Assembly: GCF_016755875.1 (NCBI RefSeq)
Contig: NZ_BNED01000005.1
Span: 1,674,001 to 1,738,000 of the forward strand
Direction of reading: 5' to 3'
Source: Streptomyces spororaveus
GTDB taxonomy: Bacteria; Actinomycetota; Actinomycetes; Streptomycetales; Streptomycetaceae
DNA: 64,000 nucleotides
Part shown: positions 26,800-36,335 of the stretch, piece by piece
How positions within the stretch are numbered: the stretch's first letter is position 1
How the letters are laid out: each line of letters opens with the position of its first letter
Notes under the pieces: model-generated
Seen by the model: the letters and a program-made list of their open reading frames with translations, nothing else
Databases searched by the model: none
Told to the model about the DNA's origin: nothing
Translations under genes and position numbers: made by a program

Positions 26800-27627
26800 A
26801 TGGGACGGGTCACCGAACGCCGTCGCGTCGTCCGGATCCGGAACGGCGGGGCGGGCGTCCGGCCGGACACGCTGGTGGCGGAGGAGCCGCTGGAGATACG
26901 TCTGAACGGCAAACCGCTGGCCATCACGATGCGCACGCCGGGCGACGACTTCGCCCTGGCGGTGGGCTTCCTGGTCAGCGAAGGGGTGCTGGGCGCCGCC
27001 TCGGACGTACAGGCCGTCACCTACTGCGAGGGGGCGACCGAGGACGGGTCGAACACCTACAACGTGGTGAACGTACAGCTGGCCGCCGGGGTCCCGGTGC
27101 CGGACATCACGCTGGAGCGGAACGTCTACACCACCTCCTCCTGCGGCCTGTGCGGCAAGGCCAGCCTGGACGCCGTCCGTACGGCGACCCGCTTCCCGGG
27201 GATCGCCGCCGATCCGGTACGGGTACCCGCGGAGGTCCTGTGCGCGATGCCGGACCGGCTGCGCGCGGCCCAGAAGGTCTTCGACCGGACGGGCGGCCTG
27301 CACGCGGCCGGGCTGTTCACGGCGCAGGGCGAGCTGCTCGACCTGCGGGAGGACGTGGGCCGGCACAACGCGGTGGACAAGATCGTGGGCCGGGCGTACC
27401 AGGCCGGGCGGCTCCCGCTGACGGGTGCGGTCCTGCTGGTGTCGGGCCGGGCCTCCTTCGAGCTGGTGCAGAAGGCCGTGATGGCGGGCATCCCGGTGCT
27501 GGCGGCGGTCTCGGCGCCGTCCTCGCTGGCGGTGGACCTGGCACTGGACGCGGGGATGACGCTGGTCGGCTTCCTGCGGGGGCCGGACATGAACATCTAC
27601 GCGGGCGAGGAGCGGATCACCCTCTGA
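26800..27627 (+). CDS. fdhD: FdhD, sulfurtransferase for formate dehydrogenase maturation
   Basis: Cytoplasmic protein that passes sulfur from a cysteine desulfurase to the molybdenum cofactor of formate dehydrogenase. The active Cys pair is CGLC (Cys115 and Cys118). Other family marks are [61 protein letters not shown] and [12 protein letters not shown]. Start ATG 26800, 275 aa. No formate dehydrogenase structural gene is in this window. The 3' end overlaps that of the patatin gene by 11 bases (convergent), and the start is divergent from the FabH-like gene across 217 bases. Confidence 0.95.
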   Translation: MGRVTERRRVVRIRNGGAGVRPDTLVAEEPLEIRLNGKPLAITMRTPGDDFALAVGFLVSEGVLGAASDVQAVTYCEGATEDGSNTYNVVNVQLAAGVPVPDITLERNVYTTSSCGLCGKASLDAVRTATRFPGIAADPVRVPAEVLCAMPDRLRAAQKVFDRTGGLHAAGLFTAQGELLDLREDVGRHNAVDKIVGRAYQAGRLPLTGAVLLVSGRASFELVQKAVMAGIPVLAAVSAPSSLAVDLALDAGMTLVGFLRGPDMNIYAGEERITL

Positions 27628-28747
27628 GGTCCGGCGGTCGGCCGGGCTCCTGGGCCTCGTCGTCCAGGCCGGCGACGGCGTCCAGCATCCGGCTCTGCGC
27701 GGTCCTCGCCCCTTCCACCTCGGACAGCGCCGCGCGCAGCGGCTCCATGGTCCACCGGGCGTCCTCGAAGCCCTGACCGCGCAGGTGGGCGAGGCGTTTC
27801 GGGGAGAGGTCGACCAGGGCCGTCGCCCCGCCGGCCGGGCCGGGCGGGCGGATCCGGTGACGGGGGCGGATCTCGATGACGCGCAGCGTCGGATGGTCGT
27901 GGGCGTCCCACAGCGCCCCGTCGCTGAGGTGGACGACGATCACGATGTCGCACCCCGCGTACCGGGCGAGGGCCCCGGCCGGGGTGTTGTCGGCCATCCC
28001 GCCGTCCCGGTAGAGGCGGGGGCCGACGCGGCGGGGAGGCAGGACGACGGGGAGCGCGGCGCTGGCGAGCACGGCGCGGTGCCGCTCCTGCCGCGGCAGG
28101 TCGTTGACGTGGAGCCACTCGGCGCGCGCCCCCAGGCCGGAGCGCACCACGTCCAGGGTCCAGCTCCAGCCGCGCAGGGAGTCGATCTCCTCCAGCGCCG
28201 GGAACGCGGAGACCCAGAGCGGGATCCCGGAGCCGAGGCGGTCCGGGTCGATGTGGTCGGCGACGAGCTGTTCCAGGGCCGCCGGGTGGAGGGCGGGTGC
28301 GGCGAGCCGCGGCAGGAGCCGGGCGAGCTGCTCCCATGTCGTCTCCTCCGGAGGGGGTCCGTCCGCCCCGTCGGCCGGCCGGGCGGATCCGGCCTGCCAC
28401 GCCACTTCCTCCCACACGGCGGCGAGTGCGGCGGCTCCTTCGGCGGGAGAGCCGGCGGCGGCGAGGATCGCGCCGTTCAGGGCGCCGATGCTGGCACCGG
28501 CGATGGCGTGGACGCGGGTGCCGACCGAGGCCAGGTACTCCACCACCCCGACGTGGTAGGCGCCCTTGGCTCCGCCGCCCGACAGCACCAGGCCGATCCT
28601 GGGGGCCCGCCCGGCCGCCCGGTCCCGGGCGGGGGCCCGGCCGGGCGTCGTCGCCTTCTCCGGCCTGCCGTCGGCGCTCCGGTCGGTGTCCGGCCCGGAG
28701 GCCGCCGCCCGCCGTGCCGCGGCCGCGAGGTCCGTGAGGCCGGTCAT
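27617..28747 (-). CDS. patatin-like phospholipase, last gene of the dynamin operon
   Basis: Serine acyl hydrolase with a Ser-Asp dyad. It has the oxyanion loop [15 protein letters not shown] (about 55-69), the nucleophile in GASIGAL (Ser86) and the DGG box [11 protein letters not shown] (Asp248), in the expected order and spacing. It would act on membrane phospholipids from the cytoplasmic side; no signal peptide is present. The first 45 residues are Ala/Arg/Pro-rich and not conserved-looking. Length 376 aa. The ATG overlaps the stop of the preceding gene (ATGA), so it is co-translated with the coiled partner and, upstream, two dynamin-like GTPases. A lipase beside membrane-remodelling GTPases suggests joint action on membranes. 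Confidence 0.88.
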   Translation of the reverse strand: MTGLTDLAAAARRAAASGPDTDRSADGRPEKATTPGRAPARDRAAGRAPRIGLVLSGGGAKGAYHVGVVEYLASVGTRVHAIAGASIGALNGAILAAAGSPAEGAAALAAVWEEVAWQAGSARPADGADGPPPEETTWEQLARLLPRLAAPALHPAALEQLVADHIDPDRLGSGIPLWVSAFPALEEIDSLRGWSWTLDVVRSGLGARAEWLHVNDLPRQERHRAVLASAALPVVLPPRRVGPRLYRDGGMADNTPAGALARYAGCDIVIVVHLSDGALWDAHDHPTLRVIEIRPRHRIRPPGPAGGATALVDLSPKRLAHLRGQGFEDARWTMEPLRAALSEVEGARTAQSRMLDAVAGLDDEAQEPGRPPDLRG

Positions 28748-29835
28748 GCCCGTGCCGCCGGTGTCGTGCCCGGGCCGCGGCTGCCGCCCGGCCCGGGTGC
28801 GTACGCGGCCGGCACCGGCCCGGTGCCCGCGCGGGCCGCCCGTTCGCGCAGGGTGCGGGCGGCGGCGGCCTGCTCGGTCACGACCCGTTCGACGAAGTGT
28901 CTGGCCGTGCCGGTGCGCGGGGTCCACCACCCGTGCCGCCGCCGGACCAGGGCGGCGGCGGTCTCGGTCGGGCGCGGTGGGCGGGCGCCGCCCGGCAGGG
29001 CCCACAGTTCGACGGCGGTCGCGGCGACGGCGCTGAGCGGGCCTGCCGGTGGGGCGAGGGAGGGCGCCAGGCCGCTGCCCAGGATCTCGGCGGCCAGCCG
29101 TAGCCGGTCCGGCGCCGTCGTGGCGCAGCCCTCGTCGAGGAGGTCGGTGAGGGTGAAGCGGCCTTGGGGGGTGTCGGGCCGGGCGACGTTCAGGACGGCG
29201 TGGACCAGCCGCTCGACGTAGGCGTCGCGGCCCGTGCGGAAGCTGTGGGCGCCGGCGGGCCCGGCGGCGACCTCCGCCGACAGCAGCACCACCTGTACCG
29301 GCCACGGGAGCCCGTTGTACGACTGACCGGCCGTCCAGCGCCCCACCGAGATGGCGAGGGCGTGCTCTGCCTCAAGCCCCAGCTCCGTGGCCGCCTGGTG
29401 CTCCTCCAGGGCCGCGAGGCGGCTCTCCGCCTCCGTGAACCTGATCTCGCACGCCTCGGCGATCCGGGCCACCACGTCGGCGAGTTCGGACAGCCGGGCC
29501 GCCGACTGCCCGCTGGCCTCCTCGACCCGGCGCCGGGTCTCGCCCAGGCATTCGGCGACCCGCGCCAGTGCGAGGTCCGATATCCGGCTCTGGCCGGAGA
29601 GTTCGGTGGCCCAGTGGACCAGGGAGCGCTGCCCGTCGACCAGTGCGCGGGTCGTCAGCAGCTCGCGCTGCCGTTCCCGGCCGACGATCCGGGCGAGGAG
29701 GGTGCCGGAGAAGGACTGTTCACGCCGGTACGTCGTGAGGTCCTCGGCCACCACCATGCTGTTGGCCAGTTCGAGCAGCACCCGGTCGGTCAGCAGCGGT
29801 ACGTCCAGGGCGAGACTGCGCAGGTCGTCCGGCAC
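28744..29835 (-). CDS. helical protein of the dynamin operon, unknown function
   Basis: 363-aa soluble protein without a known domain. Residues about 40-150 are strongly helical with possible coiled coils (LTTYRREQSFSGTLLARIVG; ESRLAALEEHQAATELGLEA). The second half is Ala/Arg/Pro-rich and ends in a Gly/Pro tail. Start GTG 29835 has GGAGGTG upstream and lies four bases after the stop of the second GTPase gene; its own stop overlaps the patatin start. Placement between GTPase and phospholipase suggests an adaptor. It could also be a divergent effector; nothing in the sequence shows catalysis. Confidence 0.7.
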   Translation of the reverse strand: MPDDLRSLALDVPLLTDRVLLELANSMVVAEDLTTYRREQSFSGTLLARIVGRERQRELLTTRALVDGQRSLVHWATELSGQSRISDLALARVAECLGETRRRVEEASGQSAARLSELADVVARIAEACEIRFTEAESRLAALEEHQAATELGLEAEHALAISVGRWTAGQSYNGLPWPVQVVLLSAEVAAGPAGAHSFRTGRDAYVERLVHAVLNVARPDTPQGRFTLTDLLDEGCATTAPDRLRLAAEILGSGLAPSLAPPAGPLSAVAATAVELWALPGGARPPRPTETAAALVRRRHGWWTPRTGTARHFVERVVTEQAAAARTLRERAARAGTGPVPAAYAPGPGGSRGPGTTPAARA

Positions 29836-29839
29836 GCTG

Positions 29840-31270
29840 TCACCTCCATTCGATCGCCAGGCCGGCGAAGTGGCTTCGGGCGGCGTCCGCCACGCGTTGG
29901 CGGCGGTCGGCCAGGACCGCGAGGTCGTCCAGGGGTGTCCGGGGGGCGGCGGCCCGCCGCAGCGGCGGGGGCGGACCCGTGAGCGGGGCGAGCCGGGCCA
30001 GCAGCCGGGCCAGCGCCCATCCGCCCGGGGCACGGCCCCGGTCGTGGACGAACGAGGTCATCACCGAGGGCATGCCGGAGCGGTCCCAGGCCCGTTGGGC
30101 GACCGCGTGGGCGTGGCGGGCGAGCATGGTGTCCACCCGGTCCTCCCAGTCGAGGGGGAAGAGGCCCCGCAGGAGCTCGATGACCGCGGCCTGCTGCGCG
30201 TTCTCGCCGTGCCCGCTGTCCGCCCGCGGCCACAGCACGGATGCCGCGGCGAGCGCCTGACGGGCGGCGGTCCGGCCGGTACGGCCGGGCGCGCCGTCGG
30301 CGGCGGCGGGCGCGGGGCCGGACACCTGTGCGACCTGCTCGGCGGGTATCAGGTCCGCCCTGTTCAGCACGGTGAAGGCGGGTACCGCTCCGGTGCCGGG
30401 GGCCGCTTCGGCGAGGAGCCGGTCGACGCACGCCTCGGCCGTGCTGCCGCGGCGCGTCGCGTCACGGACCACGAGGACCTCGTGGGCGTGGCGGACCTCG
30501 CGCGCCACGAAGTGGTTGAGGACGCCGGGCAGCAGCTCCTCGTCGGGGCCGGGGGTGTCGACGAGGACCAGCCGGCCGCCCTCGGGGGCCGAGGCCAGCC
30601 ACGGCACGGGAACGACGGCCTCGGGGGCGTGCAGGGCGAGCACTTCGCGCAGCGCGACCTCCTCGGGGAGTGCCAGGAGCGCGAGCCGCAGCAGGTCGTT
30701 CAGGCCGGCGAGGGCCCGGCGGACGGTGGCGGTTCCCTCGTGCCCCCGATCGCCGGTGCCCGGCGGGCCGGGCCGGGCCAGGGCGGCGGAGACGAGCTGG
30801 GGATGGCGGTTCACCGCCGCGGCCACCGCCGCGCGCCGCCCGGGGGCGCGGAGCCGGTCGGCGAGGCCGTCGAGGCGGGCGGCGGTTTCGGGCGCGAGGG
30901 TGAGGACCGGCCCGGGCACGGCGTGGTGGGCGACGGGGACGACACGTGTGGGCAGGACCGTCATCGCAGGGCCGCGCGAGGGCAGCAGTTCCTGGCAGAC
31001 GATCGCGTTGAGCAGGGTGGACTTGCCTGCTTTCATCGGGGCGATGAGGGGGACCCGGTAGTCGAGGCGCCCGGAAGGCGCCTCGGACAGTTCGGGCAGC
31101 AGGGCCGCCAGTCCTCCCGCGGTCGGTTCGGGCAGCGCCGGCCGTCGGCGGTCCTGGGTGCCGAGGGCGCGTACGGCGGCGGCGCTGAGCCCGCTGAGCA
31201 TCCGGCACAGCGACTGCGGCAGGGGGGCCGGTGTGGGACGGGTCCTGCTCGGGGTCCTGCTAGACGGCAC
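29840..31270 (-). CDS. dynamin-like GTPase B (short)
   Basis: 476-aa large GTPase. G1 is APMKAGKSTLLNAI (residues 77-90), a switch region Thr is within AMTVLPTRVVP, G3 is VLVDTPGPDEE and G4 is VLNRADL. The G domain is followed by only about 130 helical residues, so it lacks the long stalk of its upstream neighbour. No membrane helix is seen. GTG 31270 lies inside the end of gene A (11-base overlap) with AGGTGGAG nine bases upstream. It is likely the short partner in a two-GTPase complex, as with DynA/DynB of Streptomyces or the LeoA-type pairs; sequence identity to either cannot be checked here. Confidence 0.85.
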   Translation of the reverse strand: MPSSRTPSRTRPTPAPLPQSLCRMLSGLSAAAVRALGTQDRRRPALPEPTAGGLAALLPELSEAPSGRLDYRVPLIAPMKAGKSTLLNAIVCQELLPSRGPAMTVLPTRVVPVAHHAVPGPVLTLAPETAARLDGLADRLRAPGRRAAVAAAVNRHPQLVSAALARPGPPGTGDRGHEGTATVRRALAGLNDLLRLALLALPEEVALREVLALHAPEAVVPVPWLASAPEGGRLVLVDTPGPDEELLPGVLNHFVAREVRHAHEVLVVRDATRRGSTAEACVDRLLAEAAPGTGAVPAFTVLNRADLIPAEQVAQVSGPAPAAADGAPGRTGRTAARQALAAASVLWPRADSGHGENAQQAAVIELLRGLFPLDWEDRVDTMLARHAHAVAQRAWDRSGMPSVMTSFVHDRGRAPGGWALARLLARLAPLTGPPPPLRRAAAPRTPLDDLAVLADRRQRVADAARSHFAGLAIEWR

Positions 31271-33626
31271 GGACGTGCTCCACCTCGGCCCGGAGGTCCC
31301 GGACCGTGGTCAGGAAGACGTTGAGGTTCTCCCGCAGCTCGTTCTGCATCAGCTCTTCGAGCTCGTTGTCCTCGGCGGACTGCTGGAGGATCCCCCGGTA
31401 CCGCTGGAGGAAGGCCTCGACCCCGTCGTAGTAGTGGTCGACCTGCACGGTGACCATGTCCCGGACGTGGCCGCTCAGGGCCTCCTCGATCTCGTGGACG
31501 CAGGTGTGGAAGGACTTCTGGAGGCTGTCGGCGAGGGCGTCCACCGCGACGACGTACGCGTGCTCCTCGGTCACCTCGTCGACGGTCTTGAGGTAGGTCG
31601 TGCGCCACATCCACAAGGTCCGCCAGGACCGGCCGTAGATCTCGCGTTCCACCTCGACGGTGGTGTGCCGCGTTTCCGCCTCCGGGGCTATGGGGGTCTC
31701 CGCCACCACGGAACCCTGCAGGTCCAGTTCGGGCACCGTGAAGGTGAGGTCGAACTCGTCCTTGACCCGGGCCGCGGCCCGCTCCACGACGGGCCGTACG
31801 AGCTCGCTCTCCCGCTGCACCAGACGCTGTGCGGAGGCTCCGACGGACAACTCGATGTGCTTGCGGCTGCGCTCCAGGATGGTGTCCAGGCGTGCCTTCG
31901 GCTCCACGGTCCGGACGCGGATGTAGTCCCCGGCGTCCTCGGCGCTGGTGAACTCCAGGGCGTCCTCGTCCTTGCGGAAGACGGTTTTCAGGGCCCGGTC
32001 GATCAGTCCCGTGCTTTCGGAGCGAGCGGCCGCCCTCAGGTCGCTGCGGAACTTCTTGACGACCTTGTCCCCTTGCTCCCGGGCGCTGTGCAGCTGCTTG
32101 CGCATGTCGGCGGCGAGGCGCTCGGCCAGTTTCGCGGGTTCGGTGACCTGGCCGCGGAATCCGGCGATCTCGGCGATCTCGTCGGAGATCTGCCCCACCG
32201 CCCGCGCGAGGTCCTGGGACCTGCGGCCGATCAGGTCCCGGCGCGACGTGGTGGCGATCTCCAGATCGGCGAGTTCGGAGACGGCCTTGGTGAGGGCTGC
32301 CTCGATGGCGAGGCGCAGGGCGCTGCGGCGCAGGTGGGCGACGGCGGAGGCGAGGAACGCGTCGATCTGGCTGAACTCCCAGGCCCGCTGGGCCACCCGG
32401 GTCAGCCTTCCGGTCCCGATGTCCTCCAGTTCCTCCTGCCAGTCCATCGGGTACACGAGCTTGAGCAGCCGGGCGGAGGACTCGTCGGAGGCGGGGAGGA
32501 AGCCGTGCTGCGCGGCCTTGAGGGAGGTCAGGGTCCGGACGGAGGCGAGCGCCCATTCGGCCGATGTGGTGTAGATGCGTTCCCCGGCGGCGGCATCGGA
32601 CAGTCCGAGGTTGGCGGTGACCGACCGCACGATGCCTTCGTTGCCGAGGTCCGTCTCGTGGCGCTTCTGGTCGATCTTGTTGACCACCGCGAAGAGCTTG
32701 TCGGGGCCGATGACGTCGAGCAGGGGCTCCATCAGCTGGCGGATCCGGGCGTCGGACTGTCCGCCCATCTTCGTGTAGTCGAGGACGACCAGCACGATGT
32801 GGCTCTCGCTGAGCTGCTTGCTGACGATGTTCCCGAGCATCTCCGACAGGTCGTGCTCGTCCGGGCCGGGCGTGTCCACGACGACCAGGCGCCCCGGACC
32901 GTCTTCGTCGCCCGCGGCGGGCGCCCAGTAGGGCGTGTGCACGACGGGGACGTCCGAGAGGGCGACCCGCCACCCCGCGGGCAGGACCCGGCCGGCCAGC
33001 CGCATCAGGTCGTTGAGCAGTGTCAGCGCATCCTGGACCTCGACGCGCCCCTCGTAGCGGGACCGCGTCGGGGGTAACCGCTCGGCGAGGATGTCCTCGA
33101 TGAGGGGGGCGAGGTGCGGGTACCGGGCCTGTTCCTGCTCGGCCTGGGACGGGGCCACGTGGTTGCGGATCGCCTTCACGAGCATGTCGAACCGCACCGC
33201 GTCCTGCTCGCGCAGGTCGAGCACGGGCCGGAACGCGTCGGCGCCCTGCTCGGCGAGTTCCGTCTCGGTCAGGCGGCGGTCGAGCACGATCCGCGTGGGG
33301 AGCGTGGTCATCGCCGCCGCGCGGGCGGGCAGGAGTTCGTAGCCGACGATGGCGTTGACCAGCGTGGACTTCCCGGCCTTCATGGGGGCGACCACCGACA
33401 TGCGGAGCTCCCCGCCGCGCACGGCCTCCCACTCCTGGCGCATGGCGGCCACGGCTCCCGCTTCGCCGTCCACGTGCCCGCTCCAGGAAAGCTCCAGTTC
33501 CTGGGCCTGTGAAAGCACCTGCACGACCTGGTCGATCAGTTCGACGGCGTCCATCGCCCGGGCCGCCTCCGTGCCCCCGTCCCTGCTCCCCGCAGTGTCC
33601 GCCGCTGATCCGTTGACGTCCGGCAT
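31260..33626 (-). CDS. dynamin-like GTPase A (long), contains a TTA codon
   Basis: 788-aa dynamin-family protein. G1 is APMKAGKSTLVNAIVGYELL (80-99), a switch Thr is in AMTTLPTRIV, G3 is VVVDTPGPDEHD, and G4 is VVNKIDQKRH. A long helical stalk fills residues about 420-788, with charged coiled stretches such as AKLAERLAADMRKQLHSARE and, near the end, VDHYYDGVEAFLQRYRGILQ. No obvious transmembrane segment is present, so membrane contact would be peripheral. ATG 33626 heads the operon. Codon 184 is TTA (33077-33075), which ties expression to bldA in Streptomyces. Start alternatives (GTG four residues upstream) change little. Confidence 0.88.
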   Translation of the reverse strand: MPDVNGSAADTAGSRDGGTEAARAMDAVELIDQVVQVLSQAQELELSWSGHVDGEAGAVAAMRQEWEAVRGGELRMSVVAPMKAGKSTLVNAIVGYELLPARAAAMTTLPTRIVLDRRLTETELAEQGADAFRPVLDLREQDAVRFDMLVKAIRNHVAPSQAEQEQARYPHLAPLIEDILAERLPPTRSRYEGRVEVQDALTLLNDLMRLAGRVLPAGWRVALSDVPVVHTPYWAPAAGDEDGPGRLVVVDTPGPDEHDLSEMLGNIVSKQLSESHIVLVVLDYTKMGGQSDARIRQLMEPLLDVIGPDKLFAVVNKIDQKRHETDLGNEGIVRSVTANLGLSDAAAGERIYTTSAEWALASVRTLTSLKAAQHGFLPASDESSARLLKLVYPMDWQEELEDIGTGRLTRVAQRAWEFSQIDAFLASAVAHLRRSALRLAIEAALTKAVSELADLEIATTSRRDLIGRRSQDLARAVGQISDEIAEIAGFRGQVTEPAKLAERLAADMRKQLHSAREQGDKVVKKFRSDLRAAARSESTGLIDRALKTVFRKDEDALEFTSAEDAGDYIRVRTVEPKARLDTILERSRKHIELSVGASAQRLVQRESELVRPVVERAAARVKDEFDLTFTVPELDLQGSVVAETPIAPEAETRHTTVEVEREIYGRSWRTLWMWRTTYLKTVDEVTEEHAYVVAVDALADSLQKSFHTCVHEIEEALSGHVRDMVTVQVDHYYDGVEAFLQRYRGILQQSAEDNELEELMQNELRENLNVFLTTVRDLRAEVEHVRAV

Positions 33627-33765
33627 TCGTACCCCCACGCACGCACCCCGAGAGACGCCGAGCAGGCGCGAGCGAGTCGGCCCGTCGGCAACAACTGGTC
33701 GTGACGTTACCGGTCCGGCCCGGCCGGCGTGGCCGGTTCGCGCGACTCCCGCGAACCGCCCGGGA

Positions 33766-34197
33766 TCAGGCTCCGCGGCCCCGGCGGGCGGCGGACTTGG
33801 CCGGCTTCGGAGCCGGGGGGTCGATGCGGTGGAGGTCCAGGGTGGGCGGGACCGGGGTGGTGCCCGGGCCGCCGGATTCGGCCCAGGCGATGATCTCGTC
33901 GGTCGCGGTGTCGTCCAGGGCCCAGCCGAACCAGGTGGCGCGGGCGCCGCGGCGGCGGGCCTCGGTGGTGGGCTGGACCACGATGACGTTGGCCTGGGCG
34001 CACGGGCCGAGGCACTCGCTCGTACGGACCGCCAGGCGGCCGCCGGACGCGGCGGCGGCCTCGCGCAGCCGGGCGAGCTGGCCGGCGTGGTCGGAGCCGG
34101 GGTTCTTGCGGGGGTCACCGCAGCAGCAGCCGCGGCAGACCACCAGGGTGCAGGGGCGTTCGGCGTGGGCGCCGAGCGGGCGTATCCAGGTCACCAC
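33766..34197 (-). CDS. (2Fe-2S) ferredoxin-like protein of thioredoxin fold
   Basis: 143-aa redox protein. Cysteines lie in CRGCCCGDPRK (about 21-31) and SECLGPCAQANVIVV (about 60-74), the spacing of thioredoxin-like 2Fe-2S proteins related to NuoE and to actinobacterial CobW-linked ferredoxins. The C-terminal 30 residues are Pro/Lys/Arg-rich. Start GTG 34197 or the adjacent GTG 34194. It lies seven bases downstream of the BASS transporter gene on the same strand, so they probably share a transcript. The electron partner is unknown. Confidence 0.8.
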   Translation of the reverse strand: MVTWIRPLGAHAERPCTLVVCRGCCCGDPRKNPGSDHAGQLARLREAAAASGGRLAVRTSECLGPCAQANVIVVQPTTEARRRGARATWFGWALDDTATDEIIAWAESGGPGTTPVPPTLDLHRIDPPAPKPAKSAARRGRGA

Positions 34198-34203
34198 CGA
34201 ACG

Positions 34204-35244
34204 TTAGCGGGCATGGGGCGCGGGCCGCCCAGGCGCGGGCGAGACGTCCGCCACACGGTCGGCGGCGAGTTCGGGCAGCGGGTCCCGGGCGCGGCGCCGG
34301 GCGATGACGGCGCAGACCATCAGCTGCATCTGGTGAAAGAGCATCAGCGGGAGCACGGCGAGGGCGGCGTGGGCCCCGAACAGCACGCTGGCCATGGGGA
34401 GTCCGGCGGCGAGGCTCTTCTTGGACCCGGCGAACTGGATGGCGATGCGGTCGGCGCGGCCGAAGCCGAGGCGGGCCGCGCCGTGCCAGGTGAGGAGGAG
34501 CATGGCGGCGAGGAGTACGGCTTCCACGAGGAGCAGGGCGGCGAGCCGCGGGAGGCTCACCTGGTGCCAGATGCCCGCGACCACGCCCGCGCTGAAGGCG
34601 GCGTAGACGACGAGCAGGATCGAGCCGCGGTCGACGTAGCCGAGGACCTGCTTGTGGCGGACGAGGAAGCCGCCGGCCCAGGGGCGCAGGGCCTGTCCGA
34701 GGAGGAAGGGCAGCAGGAGCTGGAGGGTGATCTTCAGGAGGGAGTCGGGGGAGAAGCCGCCCGCGTCGCCGCCGAGCAGTGCGGCGGCGAGGAGCGGGGT
34801 GACGACGATGCCGGCCAGGCTGGAGAAGGAGCCGGCGCAGATCGCGGCGGGGACGTTGCCGCGGGCGATCGAGGTGAAGGCGATGGAGGACTGCACGGTC
34901 GAGGGGACCAGGCAGAGGAAGAGCAGGCCGCCGTAGAGCGGGGCGGTGAGCACGCCGGGGACGAGGCCGCGGGCGGCGAGGCCGAGGAGCGGGAAGAGGA
35001 CGAAGGTGGCGGCGAGCACGGTGAGGTGGAGCCGCCAGTGGCGCAGACCGTCGAGGGCCTCGCGGGTGGACAGCCGGGCGCCGTAGAGGAAGAAGAGCAG
35101 GGCCACGGCCGCGGTGGAGGCGCTGTCGGCGGCGGTGGCGGCCGGGCCGCGGGCGGGAAGGAGGGCGGCGAGGCCCACGGTGCCGAGCAGGGCCAGGATG
35201 TACGGGTCCAGGGGCAGCCGGGCGGGGAGGTGCGGGCGGCGCAT
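34204..35244 (-). CDS. bile acid:sodium symporter family (SBF-like) transporter
   Basis: 346-aa membrane protein with nine to ten helices, of the SBF-like/BASS group. Characteristic parts are LLFFLYGARLSTREAL, LCLVPSTVQSSIAFTSIARGNVPAA (conserved crossing region, about 113-137) and FAGSKKSLAAGLPMA near the end. Start ATG 35244. It is divergent from a LysR-type gene across 130 bases, the classic arrangement for a regulator and its transporter. The substrate in bacteria is usually an organic anion such as pantoate or a keto acid rather than bile acid, but nothing here settles it. Confidence 0.87.
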   Translation of the reverse strand: MRRPHLPARLPLDPYILALLGTVGLAALLPARGPAATAADSASTAAVALLFFLYGARLSTREALDGLRHWRLHLTVLAATFVLFPLLGLAARGLVPGVLTAPLYGGLLFLCLVPSTVQSSIAFTSIARGNVPAAICAGSFSSLAGIVVTPLLAAALLGGDAGGFSPDSLLKITLQLLLPFLLGQALRPWAGGFLVRHKQVLGYVDRGSILLVVYAAFSAGVVAGIWHQVSLPRLAALLLVEAVLLAAMLLLTWHGAARLGFGRADRIAIQFAGSKKSLAAGLPMASVLFGAHAALAVLPLMLFHQMQLMVCAVIARRRARDPLPELAADRVADVSPAPGRPAPHAR

Positions 35245-35374
35245 GCGGGGGTGCTCACTTGCTGTCGGGGCGGGGTGCTCCCTCCCATGGTCGGCGGTGG
35301 CTGTTCATCGGGAAACCCGCACACCGCACTCACTGCCATCGCGTTCCGTGATGAGCAGCGCTAGCGTGGGCGGT

Positions 35375-36232
35375 ATGTACGACCCTGTCCAGCTGCGCAC
35401 CTTCCTCACGGTGGCCCAGACGCTGAGCTTCACGCAGGCCGCGGGGCGGCTCGGGGTGGGGCAGTCCACGGTCAGCCAGCACGTGCGGCGGCTGGAGGAG
35501 GCGACGGGGCGGCCGCTGTTCGTCCGGGACACGCACAGCGTGGGGCTGACTGAGGACGGCGAGGCACTGCTCGGCTTCGCGCGGACGATCCTGGAGGCGA
35601 ACGAGCGGGCGGCGGCCTTCTTCGCGGGGACGCGGCTGCGCGGGCGGTTGCGGTTCGGGGCCTCCGAGGACTTCGTGCTCACGCGGCTGCCGGAGATCCT
35701 CGAAGGGTTCCGGCACGAGCACCCCGAGGTGGAGCTGGAGCTGTCGGTGGAGCTCTCCGGGACGCTGCACGAGCGGCTGGACGCGGGGCGGCTGGACCTG
35801 GTGCTGGCGAAGCGGCGGGGGCCCGGGGACGAGCGGGGCCGTCTCGTCCGGCGGGACCGGATGGTGTGGATCGGCGCGGAGGGGCTGCGGGTGGACCCGG
35901 AGCGTCCTGTTCCGCTGATCGTCTTCCCGCCGCCGGGCATCACCCGGGCCCGGGCGCTGGAGGTGCTGGAGCGGGAGGGGCGGGCGTGGCGGATCGCGTG
36001 TACGAGCGGCAGCCTGAGCGGTCTGGTCGCGGCGGCCCGGGCGGGGCTCGGCGTGATGGCGCACGCACGGGGGCTGATCCCGCCGGGGCTGGTGCGGGTC
36101 GGCGGGCTGCCGGAACTCGGGCCGGTGGAGTTCGCTCTGCTCCGCGGGCCGCGCCCGTCGGCCGCGGTCGAGGCGCTGGCCGCGGCCGTGCTCTCCGGCG
36201 CGGACCGGCTCAGTCGCACGTCAACGGCGTGA
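35375..36232 (+). CDS. LysR-family transcriptional regulator
   Basis: 285-aa regulator. The N-terminal winged helix is typical: YDPVQLRTFLTVAQTLSF, AGRLGVGQSTVSQHVRRLE (about 21-41). The rest is a LysR substrate-binding fold (RLRFGASEDFVLTRLPEILE). ATG 35375 is at the usual distance from the HTH; the frame is open further upstream but reads as shadow. Divergent placement suggests control of the BASS transporter and 2Fe-2S genes, with the inducer probably the transported anion. Confidence 0.92.
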   Translation: MYDPVQLRTFLTVAQTLSFTQAAGRLGVGQSTVSQHVRRLEEATGRPLFVRDTHSVGLTEDGEALLGFARTILEANERAAAFFAGTRLRGRLRFGASEDFVLTRLPEILEGFRHEHPEVELELSVELSGTLHERLDAGRLDLVLAKRRGPGDERGRLVRRDRMVWIGAEGLRVDPERPVPLIVFPPPGITRARALEVLEREGRAWRIACTSGSLSGLVAAARAGLGVMAHARGLIPPGLVRVGGLPELGPVEFALLRGPRPSAAVEALAAAVLSGADRLSRTSTA

Positions 36233-36335
36233 ACACCGTGATCACTGGGGAGGTCTTGTGGAGGTATCCCGAGGCCTGTCACCCCCTGATCACCATGAGG
36301 TACGTTCACCGCGGCGCGCGGAGAGGAGCGGGGCC

